DNA of 64,000 nucleotides from Latilactobacillus graminis DSM 20719 (GTDB lineage Bacteria > Bacillota > Bacilli > Lactobacillales > Lactobacillaceae): contig NZ_AYZB01000003.1 of assembly GCF_001436415.1 (NCBI RefSeq), positions 62,001 to 126,000 of the forward strand, read 5' to 3'. Made by a program: the position numbers and the translations under genes. Of this stretch, positions 27,365 to 37,099 are shown in pieces. Within the stretch, counting starts at the first letter, position 1; each line of letters starts with the position of its first letter. The notes below the pieces were generated by a model. The model was not told the DNA's origin. It was given only the letters and a program-made list of their open reading frames with translations, and did not search any database.

Positions 27365-29129
27365 TTTGCTCCCCCTTTTCTAGGCCCAACTGTTTCTGGA
27401 AAACTTCATAATATTGACCGTGACGCCTCATCAATTCAGTATGTGTTCCGGATTCTACAACTCGTCCCTTTTCTAACAACAGAATTAAGTCCGCATCCCG
27501 AACTGACGAGATGCGATTAGCGATGATAAACGTTGTTTTCTTAGTCATCATCTTAGCTAGTTCGTGTTGAATCTTCGTTTCAGTTTCCATATCCACGGCC
27601 GAAGTTGTATCATCTAATATCAAAATCGCCGGGTCTTTAGCTAACGCGCGCGCCAACGAAATCCGTTGCTTCTGCCCACCAGAAAGGCCAACCCCACGTT
27701 CGCCAACAATCGTTTCGTACCCTTCTGGCATTCGCTCAATAAATTCGTCCGCGTCTGCGACTTGCGCAACTGTTTGAATCAGATCACGCGCCATTTGTGG
27801 CCGTCCAAACGCAATATTTTCCTTGATTGAATTTGAAAATAAAAAGACATCTTGCATGACCATCGAAATATTATCGCGTAATTGTCGCGGTGCATACTCC
27901 CGGATATCCCGGCCATCGATTAAAACTTGTCCTGTACTTGCATCGTAAAAACGACTAATCAAATTAATTAACGTCGTCTTACCAGAGCCAGTTTCTCCAA
28001 TAATCCCAATCGTCTGCCCAGCTTTAGCAGTAAATGAAATATCCGCTAAGATGGCATTATCGGGGTCGTCTTGAAAATGGAAACTAACATGATCAAACAT
28101 GACATTCCCTCTGATTCGTTTGGTTTGATCCGCTGATTTCGGCTGAATGGCTGGTTTTGTCGCTAACATTTGCCGAATCTTAACACAAGATGCCAAAAAG
28201 CGTTCCGTATCATTAATCAGCCATCCACTCATCCGCATCGGCTGATTGAGCATCCATAAATACCCGTTAAAAACGATTAAATCACCTAAGGTCATTTTAT
28301 TTTGAATGACCAAATAACCACCAAAAATGAGAGCAATCACGTTCAAACTATTCGCGATTCCGTCTTGCCACGGGAGAAACCGTTTAGAAACCTTAGCAGC
28401 AGCCATGTTCTGTTGCTTATAATCCGCATTGTGCGCACTGAATTTAGCAATCTCGTAATCTTCACGTACCAGTGACTTCACAATCCGATTCCCACTAATA
28501 TTCTCTTCAACCATCGAATTCAATCTGGAGAAGCTCTGCCGAATTGCAAAAAAAACTGGATGCTGTGCTTTAGCCATCGCTTGCGTTAAGATATAAATCA
28601 CTGGTGTCACAACCACCAATGCAAGGGTTAATTGCCAATTAATCGTTATCATTACAATGATTGAAACAATAAAATAAAAAACACATTCTAATATCTGATA
28701 GCTAACCCATGAGATAAAATGCCGGATTGCATCAGTATCACCCGTCATTCGCGTCATAATATCGCCAACTCGCGTATGATTAAAAAAATCAAAATCTAGT
28801 TCGTGCAGTTTGGCATACATACTTTCACGTAAATCAAAGATTGCATTTTGCCCTGTCTGTTCTACCAAAATTTGATACAAATAGCGAGTCACTGTGCGTA
28901 CCACTGTAATGCCAATCATTAATACTAATAATGGTACTAATAACGCATCTTGATGTGCGTCAATTACTTGATCGACAATTAAACCCATAATATACGGATT
29001 CACTAGAATTAGTCCTGTACTAATGATGAAGAGGCTTAATGCCAGCACTATTTTTTTGCGATTTGCTTTAACATATTGCCAAACCCACTGAAAATTGTTC
29101 ATTCTTCGTCCCTCCAATCTTTCAATCAA
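27348..29129 (-). CDS. ABC exporter half-transporter, degenerate-site subunit
   Basis: A 593-residue partner with six membrane segments and an ATPase domain: Walker A GETGSGKTTLINLI, signature LSGGQKQRISLARAL. Walker B reads ILILDDTTSAVD, with Asp in place of the catalytic Glu, the usual sign of the degenerate half in heterodimeric exporters. The frame start at 29129 may be nine codons too early (MNNFQWVWQYVKANRKK has a purine-rich site before it). Confidence 0.9.
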   Translation of the reverse strand: MIERLEGRRMNNFQWVWQYVKANRKKIVLALSLFIISTGLILVNPYIMGLIVDQVIDAHQDALLVPLLVLMIGITVVRTVTRYLYQILVEQTGQNAIFDLRESMYAKLHELDFDFFNHTRVGDIMTRMTGDTDAIRHFISWVSYQILECVFYFIVSIIVMITINWQLTLALVVVTPVIYILTQAMAKAQHPVFFAIRQSFSRLNSMVEENISGNRIVKSLVREDYEIAKFSAHNADYKQQNMAAAKVSKRFLPWQDGIANSLNVIALIFGGYLVIQNKMTLGDLIVFNGYLWMLNQPMRMSGWLINDTERFLASCVKIRQMLATKPAIQPKSADQTKRIRGNVMFDHVSFHFQDDPDNAILADISFTAKAGQTIGIIGETGSGKTTLINLISRFYDASTGQVLIDGRDIREYAPRQLRDNISMVMQDVFLFSNSIKENIAFGRPQMARDLIQTVAQVADADEFIERMPEGYETIVGERGVGLSGGQKQRISLARALAKDPAILILDDTTSAVDMETETKIQHELAKMMTKKTTFIIANRISSVRDADLILLLEKGRVVESGTHTELMRRHGQYYEVFQKQLGLEKGEQIGTAK

Positions 29130-29199
29130 TTATTATCACTATTTTATTTCTGATTAACATGGTATCTTCATCCTAATTAAGGTATAACAGCCTTAATCA

Positions 29200-29213
29200 G
29201 AAAGCGCTTTATT
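29200..29213. promoter_or_regulatory. cre-like site before the exporter pair
   Basis: AGAAAGCGCTTTAT is a near-palindromic cre-like sequence about 70 bases upstream of the exporter operon; the match is weaker than that before the importer. Confidence 0.35.
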
Positions 29214-29295
29214 ACGCTGAAAGACTGATTATCGATGCGCTAGGCTGATGTGAAAAATTTAAACCCTGATAATTAGGTCCTACTCAAAAATAATG

Positions 29296-29671
29296 AATTC
29301 CAATATAAAGTAATTGAGCAAGCTTGGCGTTTAGTCACCGAGAGCGACCATCCAGACAAGCGAATCATGGCTCTTGATTAGAGGCATTATCATTGAAATG
29401 CTAGTCTTAATTTAACCAACCAACAATCTACCGCAAAGATATCAGTCTAGATTAGCTGGCATATGAACATTACGTTAGCACAACCCACCTCTCCAAAATT
29501 TTTAAAGATACACTCACGATCCAACTACGTCTTGAAAATGTTCGTGAGCTCTTACAAGATGCGGATACGACTGTCAAACAAGCCGCTTCAGCAGTTAGCT
29601 ATGATGATGCTTACCATTTCAGTAAACTATTCAAGAAATATTATGGCGTCTTTCCTTCACCAATTGATTAA
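29296..29671 (+). pseudogene. Remnant of an AraC-family regulator gene
   Basis: The gap between the exporter and the PucR-like gene holds pieces of an AraC-type regulator. One frame gives FQYKVIEQAWRLVTESDH and stops. Further on, another gives HYVSTTHLSKIFKDTL joined directly to RLENVRELLQDADTTV and then AYHFSKLFKKYYGVFPSPID before a stop at 29669-29671. The second helix-turn-helix is well preserved, but the N-terminal domain and a short piece between the two helices are lost. A terminator follows directly, marking the original gene end. Confidence 0.7.
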
Positions 29672-29717
29672 AAAGGGCCTCTAAAAGAAGTGCCAAACTT
29701 CTTCTAGAGGCCTTTTA
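29670..29717. terminator. Bidirectional terminator
   Basis: AAAAGGGCCTCTAAAAGAAG pairs with CTTCTTCTAGAGGCCTTTT around a short loop. It serves the regulator remnant and the PucR-like gene from either side. Confidence 0.85.
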
Positions 29718-29724
29718 GCGCGGA

Positions 29725-30567
29725 TTAGCTCATTAACAAATGACACAGCGTCAAATCATAGTTGTTCCGCAAATCAAAACCCGTTAATCTGTAAAATTTA
29801 TCTATTCGATAAATTAAGGTATTCCGATGAATAAATAGCTGTTTTGCTGTTTGGCTCAATTTGCCATGGTTCTTAAAGAAAAGATTTACCATCTGGTTTG
29901 TTTCGCTGTCCGCTGGCAAACTAACCCGCAACGCCCTAATCAACGATGCAACTCCTTGATCATGCTGAATAAGATATTGAAATAGGCTTGGCGAAAAAGT
30001 ATTAACTGCCGCTTTTTGAGATTGGCTGAACAACTGTTGTTCCATCTTAAATAACCCTGGTAACATCTGATTAACTGGCCAAAAATGACCAACATAGAAT
30101 GTCGTCGTCGTATAAAACATAGCATCCACCGATTGTAAAATCCCAGCAAAGTTGGTTTCTACAGCGTCATTTTGTTTGACTTCAATTAAGACGCCAGTCA
30201 TCCCATCAGTCCAAAAGGCATCATAAACTTGATTGAAATACGCTTGGAGTGCAGCTAACCAATCCGCTTTTGAAACAGCATTATCGGTAAATTTCACCTG
30301 AAATTGAATTACGCGACTATCGCATTCACTTTTAGTAGGTAACTTAGTACTTAACCCCCATAGAAATGAATACCATGACCGCTGCTCATTTTCGGCTGGC
30401 TGTCCCAAACGACTTAACAACGCCTGTTCCGATTCAGATAAATTAGCACGCGGAATCGACAACCACTGATTATCAAGCATCAAATCAATGGTGTCGGCTG
30501 CATTATGCGGTAACTGATTGACCTCCAAATCAGGGTAAATTGTCTTCAATTGCTCAATCGACAACAT
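29725..30567 (-). CDS. PucR/CdaR-type helix-turn-helix regulator
   Basis: A 280-residue regulator whose C-terminal 50 residues form the PucR-type helix-turn-helix (HGKLSQTAKQLFIHRNTLIY, then RIDKFYRLTGFDLRN). The N-terminal 220 residues match no domain I can name. It is 28 bases downstream of the MsmX-like ATPase and co-directional with it, so it may control the glycan locus. Confidence 0.75.
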   Translation of the reverse strand: MLSIEQLKTIYPDLEVNQLPHNAADTIDLMLDNQWLSIPRANLSESEQALLSRLGQPAENEQRSWYSFLWGLSTKLPTKSECDSRVIQFQVKFTDNAVSKADWLAALQAYFNQVYDAFWTDGMTGVLIEVKQNDAVETNFAGILQSVDAMFYTTTTFYVGHFWPVNQMLPGLFKMEQQLFSQSQKAAVNTFSPSLFQYLIQHDQGVASLIRALRVSLPADSETNQMVNLFFKNHGKLSQTAKQLFIHRNTLIYRIDKFYRLTGFDLRNNYDLTLCHLLMS

Positions 30568-30594
30568 TCACTGATCGCCTCGCTTTATTCATTA

Positions 30595-31704
30595 TTAACG
30601 GATTGCCTCTGTTGTTTGACTATCAAAAAAGTGTGCCTTATTTAAATCAAAGACAAGTTGAATTGAATCACCAGGATTATGGAAATCTCTAGCATCAACT
30701 GTTGCCACAAATTCTGTTCCGTCTACTTTTGAGTATAGCATTGAAGTTGCACCCAATAATTCCGAAACAATCACTTCAGACGTTACAACCCCTTGAGGCC
30801 ACGTTTGAATGAACGTTTCTTCCGCGTGAATGTCTTCTGGACGAATTCCTAAAATTAAATCTCGCTCGTTATAACCCTTTTCATTTAAAAGTTTAGCACG
30901 ACCTTCAGGAACGGATAAACATAATCCTTCTCCGTCCGTAATTTGACCATCTTTATAATGAATATCAAAGAAGTTCATAGCAGGAGAGCCCATGAATCCA
31001 GCAACAAATTTGTTGTTTGGTGTATCATACACTTCAGATGGCGTTCCAATTTGTTGAACTTCACCCATTGACATAACAACAATCCGATCAGCCATAGTCA
31101 TTGCTTCTGTTTGATCATGCGTGACATAAATCGTTGTTGTGTTCAAACGTTGGTGTAACTTAGCAATTTCGGCACGCATGCTAACTCGTAATTTAGCATC
31201 CAGATTAGATAAAGGTTCATCCATTAAAAAAATTGGTGCATCCCGCACGATTGCCCGCCCTAATGCAACCCGTTGGCGTTGTCCACCAGATAAATCGGCC
31301 GGTTTACGATCTAAGTAATCTGTTAATCCAAGTACTTCACCAGCGTAGTCAACCCGTTTAGTAATTTCGGATTTATCATATTTTCTTAATTTCAAACCAA
31401 ATGCCATGTTATCAAAGACGCTCATATGTGGGTAAAGTGCATAATTTTGGAAAACCATCGCGATATTCCGGTCTTTAGGGGCTTCATCATTCATTAATTT
31501 GCCGTCAATTTTTAAATCGCCTTGCGAAATGTCTTCTAAGCCAGCAATCATTCGTAAAGTCGTTGATTTACCACAACCAGAAGGCCCAACAAAGACGATA
31601 AATTCCTTGTCCTTAATGTGTAAATCAAAGTCTGCAACTGCATAACCTGCATCCTCTGCATTCGGATATTTTTTATAAATGTGATCTAAATCAATTTCAA
31701 CCAT
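30595..31704 (-). CDS. MsmX/UgpC-type sugar ABC transporter ATP-binding protein
   Basis: A 369-residue ATPase of the multi-sugar importer class. Walker A is GPSGCGKSTTLRMIAGL, signature LSGGQRQRVALGRAIV, Walker B IFLMDEPLSNLDAKLR, followed by the C-terminal OB-fold regulatory domain (LGIRPEDIH). Such ATPases serve several CUT1 importers; here it is the obvious motor for the permease pair at 19.3-21.2 kb, which has no ATPase gene. Confidence 0.93.
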   Translation of the reverse strand: MVEIDLDHIYKKYPNAEDAGYAVADFDLHIKDKEFIVFVGPSGCGKSTTLRMIAGLEDISQGDLKIDGKLMNDEAPKDRNIAMVFQNYALYPHMSVFDNMAFGLKLRKYDKSEITKRVDYAGEVLGLTDYLDRKPADLSGGQRQRVALGRAIVRDAPIFLMDEPLSNLDAKLRVSMRAEIAKLHQRLNTTTIYVTHDQTEAMTMADRIVVMSMGEVQQIGTPSEVYDTPNNKFVAGFMGSPAMNFFDIHYKDGQITDGEGLCLSVPEGRAKLLNEKGYNERDLILGIRPEDIHAEETFIQTWPQGVVTSEVIVSELLGATSMLYSKVDGTEFVATVDARDFHNPGDSIQLVFDLNKAHFFDSQTTEAIR

Positions 31705-31742
31705 TAGAAACCATCCTTCCTCAACATATTTTCATTCTATCA

Positions 31743-31756
31743 ATAAAGCGCTTTCT
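31743..31756. promoter_or_regulatory. cre-like site before the sugar ATPase gene
   Basis: ATAAAGCGCTTTCT matches most cre positions, about 40 bases upstream of the ATPase start. Confidence 0.4.
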
Positions 31757-31824
31757 TTGGTATGACACTTTTAACAAATCTCACGGCTAATCCTTGGTGA
31801 TTTTATCAAAAATGTCGATCTCAA

Positions 31825-34524
31825 CTATGCTTTGAATCGATAGCTTCTAATCTCAGCAGGCGCGAGCTCACTGTCAATCGCCCGTTCAATTGGCATACTT
31901 TGAAAATCAACTAACGCATCTATACCTGTATTTGAGATCTGTACTGAATGTGGTGTGCTATCCAAATTATAGCCACGAACGATTAATTGTTGGTCAATAT
32001 CCCGTTCAATTCCCGTCACTGCAAAAGCATTATCCGGATCGTCAATTATTAGCCATTGTCCAGCGTTAGCCCGTTGCCCAGGATGGCGTGTTGTCTGAAC
32101 CGATAACATTGGCGCCGCAAAAGCGCGTGCTAATCGGTAACTTTTCAATCGATCGGTAGTTTGTGGGCCATGGAAAATCAACGCAAAATGAGCATGTTGT
32201 GGGCCTTGACATTGTGCTTCTGGTGTTAAGAAATAACCCCAATCGCCTAATTCGCCGACACTTCTTAAAAGGGTCACTGCAATCGTACTATCCTGTGGTA
32301 AAATTTCGTATTCATTTAACCCATCACTAGCGACAGTTACCCCACCTTGATCGTCATGCAAGTTAACAAATGCTTGTTGGCGTTGTGGATTAGTTGGGTT
32401 TTCCCAATATTTTTCTGGGCGATTATTGCGTTTAACCACTTCAAAAATTGACTCTGATTCATTAAAGTCGGTCTGTAATTGCGTTGGGAACAACACTCGT
32501 AACCGATGGTCCATTGCTTGATTATCATAAGTTAAATCAAACTGTAACGTTGGATTATCCGCTTCTAAGGTCACTGACAAATGTAATTCTAAATCAATCA
32601 TTTCTGAACTACGCGTTGCTTGACGATGTGTAATATCAATGACTGCCCGTTGCTCATACGCTAATTGAGCAGATGCCTGTTTAGGAATTTGGAGTGTGCT
32701 ATTCAGTTCGATTGTTGCCTTTTCAGGCGTATTTTGTTTAATTTGCAAACGTGGTGCTTGATCGGTTGAGTAGATTCGTTTTTGATCCGCTGTTTCTCTA
32801 TAGATATACTCATTCCCCATATCACCTGTATCCTCGATGACAACCATTCGTTGATAGGTTTTATGTGTTCGCTTATCCAGAATCGTCAATGACCCATCCA
32901 CTTGTGAAATCGTAACCGTCAGATAGTCATTCTCTAGAATATGACCGTCTGTTATTAACGACCCAGATGATTGTTCAGCATATCGTTGGTTTTGCGCTTC
33001 TAATTGTAATGCAAAAGTTTCCCAACCAAATGCGGCTAAATCATGGACTTGTACTTCAACTTGTGCATAGACACCGATATATGGTACTCGGAAACGATCA
33101 TCTGGTAAATCAGCACCAAATCGAGTCGTATACCCTACCACACGCCCCGCAACAGCTTGACCATTACCATCAATAATGGTGTAATGGCGGTTTTGTTGGG
33201 CAATCAATTGCATTTTAGCGAATTGTTCGTCGGGGCGCCCGTCTTTGAAAAGTGCCCGGTCCAATTCCACTTCTGCCGTTACAACTCCACTCCGGGCAAT
33301 GTCACTCGGATTAATGACCACAAATGGCAATGTGTCTTCTGGGAACTGATTAGTTCGAATATCTGTCACTAATGCCTTTTGTGCTTCTTCGCTAATTGAT
33401 TCAGCAACTGCAGCCACTTTTTCAAAACGAGTCATCATTTCCCGATGCACTGGATCAATTGAACAGCCCGTAATGCTATCGTGAATATGATTTTCTAGTA
33501 ATACTTTCCAAGCATATTTTAATTGTGCCTGTGGGTAGTCTCTCTTTGGCAACGCAATCGCTGCTAATTGAGTTGCTTCATTGATTAATTTGCGTTGGAC
33601 TGCCGCATTTTTTTGTTTTAAATAGACCCGAGAAGAAGCCGTATTCGTTAAAGTATACCAACCGTCTGTTTCTTGGGAGGTTAACTCACCCTCGATTGTA
33701 CTTAAGTTATCCGGTAAATCCGCCTTAACAGCTGCTAAATAATCATCAAAGTTTGAATGAATAAATTCATAATCTGGGAATAATTCCCGAGCAACTGCCA
33801 ATGCTTGTGAAATATCCTTCTGGACGGGCTGGTGATCGACACCGTTCATCAATAACAAGTTGTCCGTTGAGGCGTATTTTTCAACATCTGCTATTTTTTG
33901 TTGCCAGTAAACCTTCGCTTCCGTTGGGTCAACTGGAATTTCATTTCCGTTGCTGTACCAATTAGCAAAAAGAATCCCCAAGACTTCACTCTTATCGGGA
34001 CCAATCCACTTCATTTCAGAAAATGGCGATTCAAAATTACCATCGGTTACTTGGTTGTTAAGTCCTGTTGGTTTCACACCACGACCAAAAGCCACTGCAT
34101 CAAGTCCCGCTAGTTTCAACATTTGCGGTGTTTGTCCCATGTTGCCAAATGTATCTGGGAAGTAACCAATCCCCATCATTTTACCGGCCGCTTCAGACAT
34201 TTGCCGACCAATTTGGAAATCTTTAACATGTGCTTCTGGACTAATCAAGAAGTCATCTTGTAATACATAAAATGGTCCAACACGCAGTTTGCCATTAGCG
34301 ATTGCCCAATCAACCCGTTCCTTATTTTCTGGACGAATAGCCAAATAATCATCAATTATAATCGCTTGCCCATCCAATTGAAAGCTATTAAATTCTGGAT
34401 CATTGTCAATTAAATCCAACACTTCGTCGACCAATTTAACGAGTCGTAAACGATGCTTTTCAAATGACATATACCATTCACGATCCCAATGACTATGGGA
34501 AATGACAAATACTTTCTTCTTCAT
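31825..34524 (-). CDS. Glycoside hydrolase family 38 alpha-mannosidase
   Basis: An 899-residue cytoplasmic alpha-mannosidase. The zinc-binding start VISHSHWDREWYMSFEKHR and nucleophile region GIGYFPDTFGNMGQTPQML are diagnostic, and LENHIHDSITGCSIDPVH carries further metal ligands. No signal peptide. In Streptococcus pneumoniae the GH38, GH125 and GH92 genes lie together and strip mannose from N-glycans in stages; the same trio is present here. It lies 28 bases after the GH125 gene, in the same operon. Confidence 0.93.
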   Translation of the reverse strand: MKKKVFVISHSHWDREWYMSFEKHRLRLVKLVDEVLDLIDNDPEFNSFQLDGQAIIIDDYLAIRPENKERVDWAIANGKLRVGPFYVLQDDFLISPEAHVKDFQIGRQMSEAAGKMMGIGYFPDTFGNMGQTPQMLKLAGLDAVAFGRGVKPTGLNNQVTDGNFESPFSEMKWIGPDKSEVLGILFANWYSNGNEIPVDPTEAKVYWQQKIADVEKYASTDNLLLMNGVDHQPVQKDISQALAVARELFPDYEFIHSNFDDYLAAVKADLPDNLSTIEGELTSQETDGWYTLTNTASSRVYLKQKNAAVQRKLINEATQLAAIALPKRDYPQAQLKYAWKVLLENHIHDSITGCSIDPVHREMMTRFEKVAAVAESISEEAQKALVTDIRTNQFPEDTLPFVVINPSDIARSGVVTAEVELDRALFKDGRPDEQFAKMQLIAQQNRHYTIIDGNGQAVAGRVVGYTTRFGADLPDDRFRVPYIGVYAQVEVQVHDLAAFGWETFALQLEAQNQRYAEQSSGSLITDGHILENDYLTVTISQVDGSLTILDKRTHKTYQRMVVIEDTGDMGNEYIYRETADQKRIYSTDQAPRLQIKQNTPEKATIELNSTLQIPKQASAQLAYEQRAVIDITHRQATRSSEMIDLELHLSVTLEADNPTLQFDLTYDNQAMDHRLRVLFPTQLQTDFNESESIFEVVKRNNRPEKYWENPTNPQRQQAFVNLHDDQGGVTVASDGLNEYEILPQDSTIAVTLLRSVGELGDWGYFLTPEAQCQGPQHAHFALIFHGPQTTDRLKSYRLARAFAAPMLSVQTTRHPGQRANAGQWLIIDDPDNAFAVTGIERDIDQQLIVRGYNLDSTPHSVQISNTGIDALVDFQSMPIERAIDSELAPAEIRSYRFKA

Positions 34525-34552
34525 AATTTCTCTTCCTCTCAGTAACCAATCA

Positions 34553-35842
34553 CTATTGTTTAACGCGTAGGCCTAAATAATCCATTAATAACTCACAATA
34601 CATCATATTTGCCCAAGAGAACCATTCCCGCGTAAATTGAGCTGGATTTTCAACATCAAAACCTTCATGCATCATATTCGTACCACCTGTTGTAGTTGCC
34701 AATAAGTTTAATAACCGTAATTTCTCAGCACGATCTGATTGTGTTAATCCTTGAATCGATAATGAAATTGGCCAAATATAATTTTCTGGTGTATGTGGAC
34801 TCCCTAGTCCTTGACCGTACGTTCCAGCATAAAAATAAGGATTTTCTGGACTCAATAACGTCTTACGGGTTGCTAAGTAGGTTGTATTATCTTCATTTAA
34901 GTAGCCCAAATAAGGCGCGCTCATCAAATTAGGAATATTACCATCATCCATCAACAATGCGTTCCCTAAGCCATCAACTTCATAAGCATAAATCGTTTCG
35001 CCTGCTTCATTTTGCATCGTTCCGTATTTTTCAATGCCACTTTGAATTTCATCAGCGAGGGCGCCTGCTTCGGCTGCTAAAGCCGTATCAACCACAATCG
35101 TTGAAAAAATTTCTTTCAGATACCGTAAGATAACAACTGCAAACATATTGGCTGGCACTAAATAACCGTAAACACATGCATCATCACTTGGTCGAAAACC
35201 TGACCAGCTCATCCCGGTGTAGCCGACCGGTTCTCCCCGACCTTCTCGAGTCAGCGAATCTTCAGGCCGATCTTCAACGCGCTCAAACCGATAAGGCGAT
35301 GTCTCATGATGTTGTTCAACCTTAATCACATGCAATAATTTCTTAACGGCCGAAACAAACGTTTCATCAAATTGTGCCGTTAAACCTGTATTCTTATACA
35401 ATAGATAGGCTAATTGCACAGGATAGCAAAGTGAATCCAATTCATACTTTCGTTCCCAAATCCAAGGCCCCATCGCGGTTCTATCGGTTTGATGACCATG
35501 GCCATTAGCTTCAATATTAAAAGCATTCGCATATGGATCTAAATCCATATTGAAAAACTGCCGCTGAACAACTTTTAGAATTAATGCCGCTATCTCAGGA
35601 TCTTGCTGGGCCATCACCAGGTATGGGCGTAATTGCGCCGTTGAATCGCGCTGCCACATTGCTGGAATATCGCCCGTTAAAACGAAAGCGTTTCCAAATT
35701 CATCCATATCAATTGTTGTTTCTAAGGTATTGGTATACGTAATATCGAATATTTTTGCTAATTGCGCTTGATCTGTCGAGCACCGTTGATTAATTTCAGT
35801 TACGAAATCCCGAACAGCTTGTGTTACATACGATTTTGTCAT
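34553..35842 (-). CDS. Glycoside hydrolase family 125 exo-alpha-1,6-mannosidase
   Basis: A 429-residue (alpha/alpha)6-barrel enzyme formerly called DUF1237, metal-independent, acting on alpha-1,6-linked mannose. Family stretches include GDIPAMWQRDSTAQLRPYL, DRTAMGPWIWERKYELDSLC and MSWSGFRPSDDACVYGYLVP. No signal peptide. First gene of the GH125-GH38 operon, divergent from the regulator and GH92 genes. Confidence 0.92.
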   Translation of the reverse strand: MTKSYVTQAVRDFVTEINQRCSTDQAQLAKIFDITYTNTLETTIDMDEFGNAFVLTGDIPAMWQRDSTAQLRPYLVMAQQDPEIAALILKVVQRQFFNMDLDPYANAFNIEANGHGHQTDRTAMGPWIWERKYELDSLCYPVQLAYLLYKNTGLTAQFDETFVSAVKKLLHVIKVEQHHETSPYRFERVEDRPEDSLTREGRGEPVGYTGMSWSGFRPSDDACVYGYLVPANMFAVVILRYLKEIFSTIVVDTALAAEAGALADEIQSGIEKYGTMQNEAGETIYAYEVDGLGNALLMDDGNIPNLMSAPYLGYLNEDNTTYLATRKTLLSPENPYFYAGTYGQGLGSPHTPENYIWPISLSIQGLTQSDRAEKLRLLNLLATTTGGTNMMHEGFDVENPAQFTREWFSWANMMYCELLMDYLGLRVKQ

Positions 35843-35877
35843 TTTATCACCACTTGTTATATTTTTTTACAAACCAA

Positions 35878-35949
35878 GTATATCATTTTGGATATTATTT
35901 TCTAGTGTTTTACACAAAAAATATTTGTTTTATTTAAAAAATGATATAC
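35878..35949. promoter_or_regulatory. Paired operator in the divergent GH125/regulator intergenic region
   Basis: GTATATCATTTT at 35878-35889 is repeated exactly in inverted orientation as AAAATGATATAC at 35938-35949, 60 bases apart, flanking both outward promoters. The arrangement suits the GntR-LacI chimera encoded alongside, perhaps with looping between sites. Assignment is by symmetry and position only. Confidence 0.5.
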
Positions 35950-35985
35950 AATTATTTATATCAAGTATGTTAAGAGGCTTAAATC

Positions 35986-37065
35986 ATGGCAACCAATTCA
36001 AATAAATATTTACAAATTCTAAGCGACCTAAAGCAACAAATCTGGTCCCAATATTATCAAGCTGGTCAGCAATTGCCGTCTGAAAATGAGTTAGCACAGA
36101 CCTATCAAGTCAGTCGAATTACTTCTAAACGCGCATTACAAGAACTAACTGACAGCGGCCTGGTGGAACGCATTCAAGGTCGGGGGACTTTTGTGCGTAA
36201 AACGCTCACCGTGCGACCACGCACAAATCAGATTCTTCTCGTCATCCCATTCGCAGCAGAAACCGGTCTAGGCGACTACATTACAGGCATCAAGGAAGTC
36301 TTAACGAGGCACCAACAATCATTAGTCGTCGTTGAAAATAAAGACGTGACGGTTGCAAACTTCACACAGCTCGCCCAACAATATGACGGTATTCTCTTTT
36401 ACCCGCAAGACTTTGCCAATGAATTACCGATCATCAATCAAGCACTGTTACTCCACTTACCATTCGTCTTGATTGATAAGACAGCTATTAATTTCCCATT
36501 ACCTGCCGTAATTGCCGATAATGCGCAAGGGGGCTATTTAGCCACCAATACGCTCATTGAACACGGTCATCAAAAGATCGCCTTCTTATCGCAAAGTCCG
36601 CTGACGACAGCGCTAAATTCATCAGCTGCCCAACGATATTTTGGTTATCTCAGGGCACTTAGCGAACGCGGCCTCAAGTTTACAACAGACTCGCTGACTG
36701 CGACTGAAATTGTGGCACAGGATTTCACTAACTTAGTGCCCTTTTTAACTACGAACCAAGTCAGTGCCGTTGTCTGTGAAAATGATGTCTTGGCCCTTCG
36801 TCTGCTACCATTTTTAGCTGAACAAAATATCACGGTACCTGAACAACTATCGGTCATCGGGTTTGATAATATCCACCAAACCGTAACAAGTTCTCCCCAG
36901 CTGACGACCATTCAACAAAACTTCCACGAAATTGGTCATCAAGCCGCCACCTTATTACAAGCGCGCATCGATAATCCATATGCACCGCAGGCGCCACAAC
37001 TAACGGTCCCCGTTAAGTTGATGCAACGCGCGTCTGTCACACAACCATCGCTTACCAAACATTAA
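35986..37065 (+). CDS. GntR-LacI chimeric transcriptional regulator
   Basis: A 359-residue regulator of the AraR type: an N-terminal GntR winged helix (about 1-75, QQLPSENELAQTYQVSRITS, then GTFVRK) joined to a LacI/periplasmic-binding-like sensor domain (EHGHQKIAFLSQ, LSVIGFDNIHQT). It is divergent from GH125-GH38 and 34 bases upstream of the GH92 gene, so mannose-containing inducer and control of both operons are likely. The inducer itself is not known. Confidence 0.9.
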   Translation: MATNSNKYLQILSDLKQQIWSQYYQAGQQLPSENELAQTYQVSRITSKRALQELTDSGLVERIQGRGTFVRKTLTVRPRTNQILLVIPFAAETGLGDYITGIKEVLTRHQQSLVVVENKDVTVANFTQLAQQYDGILFYPQDFANELPIINQALLLHLPFVLIDKTAINFPLPAVIADNAQGGYLATNTLIEHGHQKIAFLSQSPLTTALNSSAAQRYFGYLRALSERGLKFTTDSLTATEIVAQDFTNLVPFLTTNQVSAVVCENDVLALRLLPFLAEQNITVPEQLSVIGFDNIHQTVTSSPQLTTIQQNFHEIGHQAATLLQARIDNPYAPQAPQLTVPVKLMQRASVTQPSLTKH

Positions 37066-37099
37066 ACCCATCAATTCTTTAGAGGAGGCTTCATAACTG

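Noticed and set aside
29463-29684. A 73-residue plus-strand open frame
   Set aside because: It is out of frame with the clear AraC helix-turn-helix remnant at the same place, which gives the sensible protein reading.
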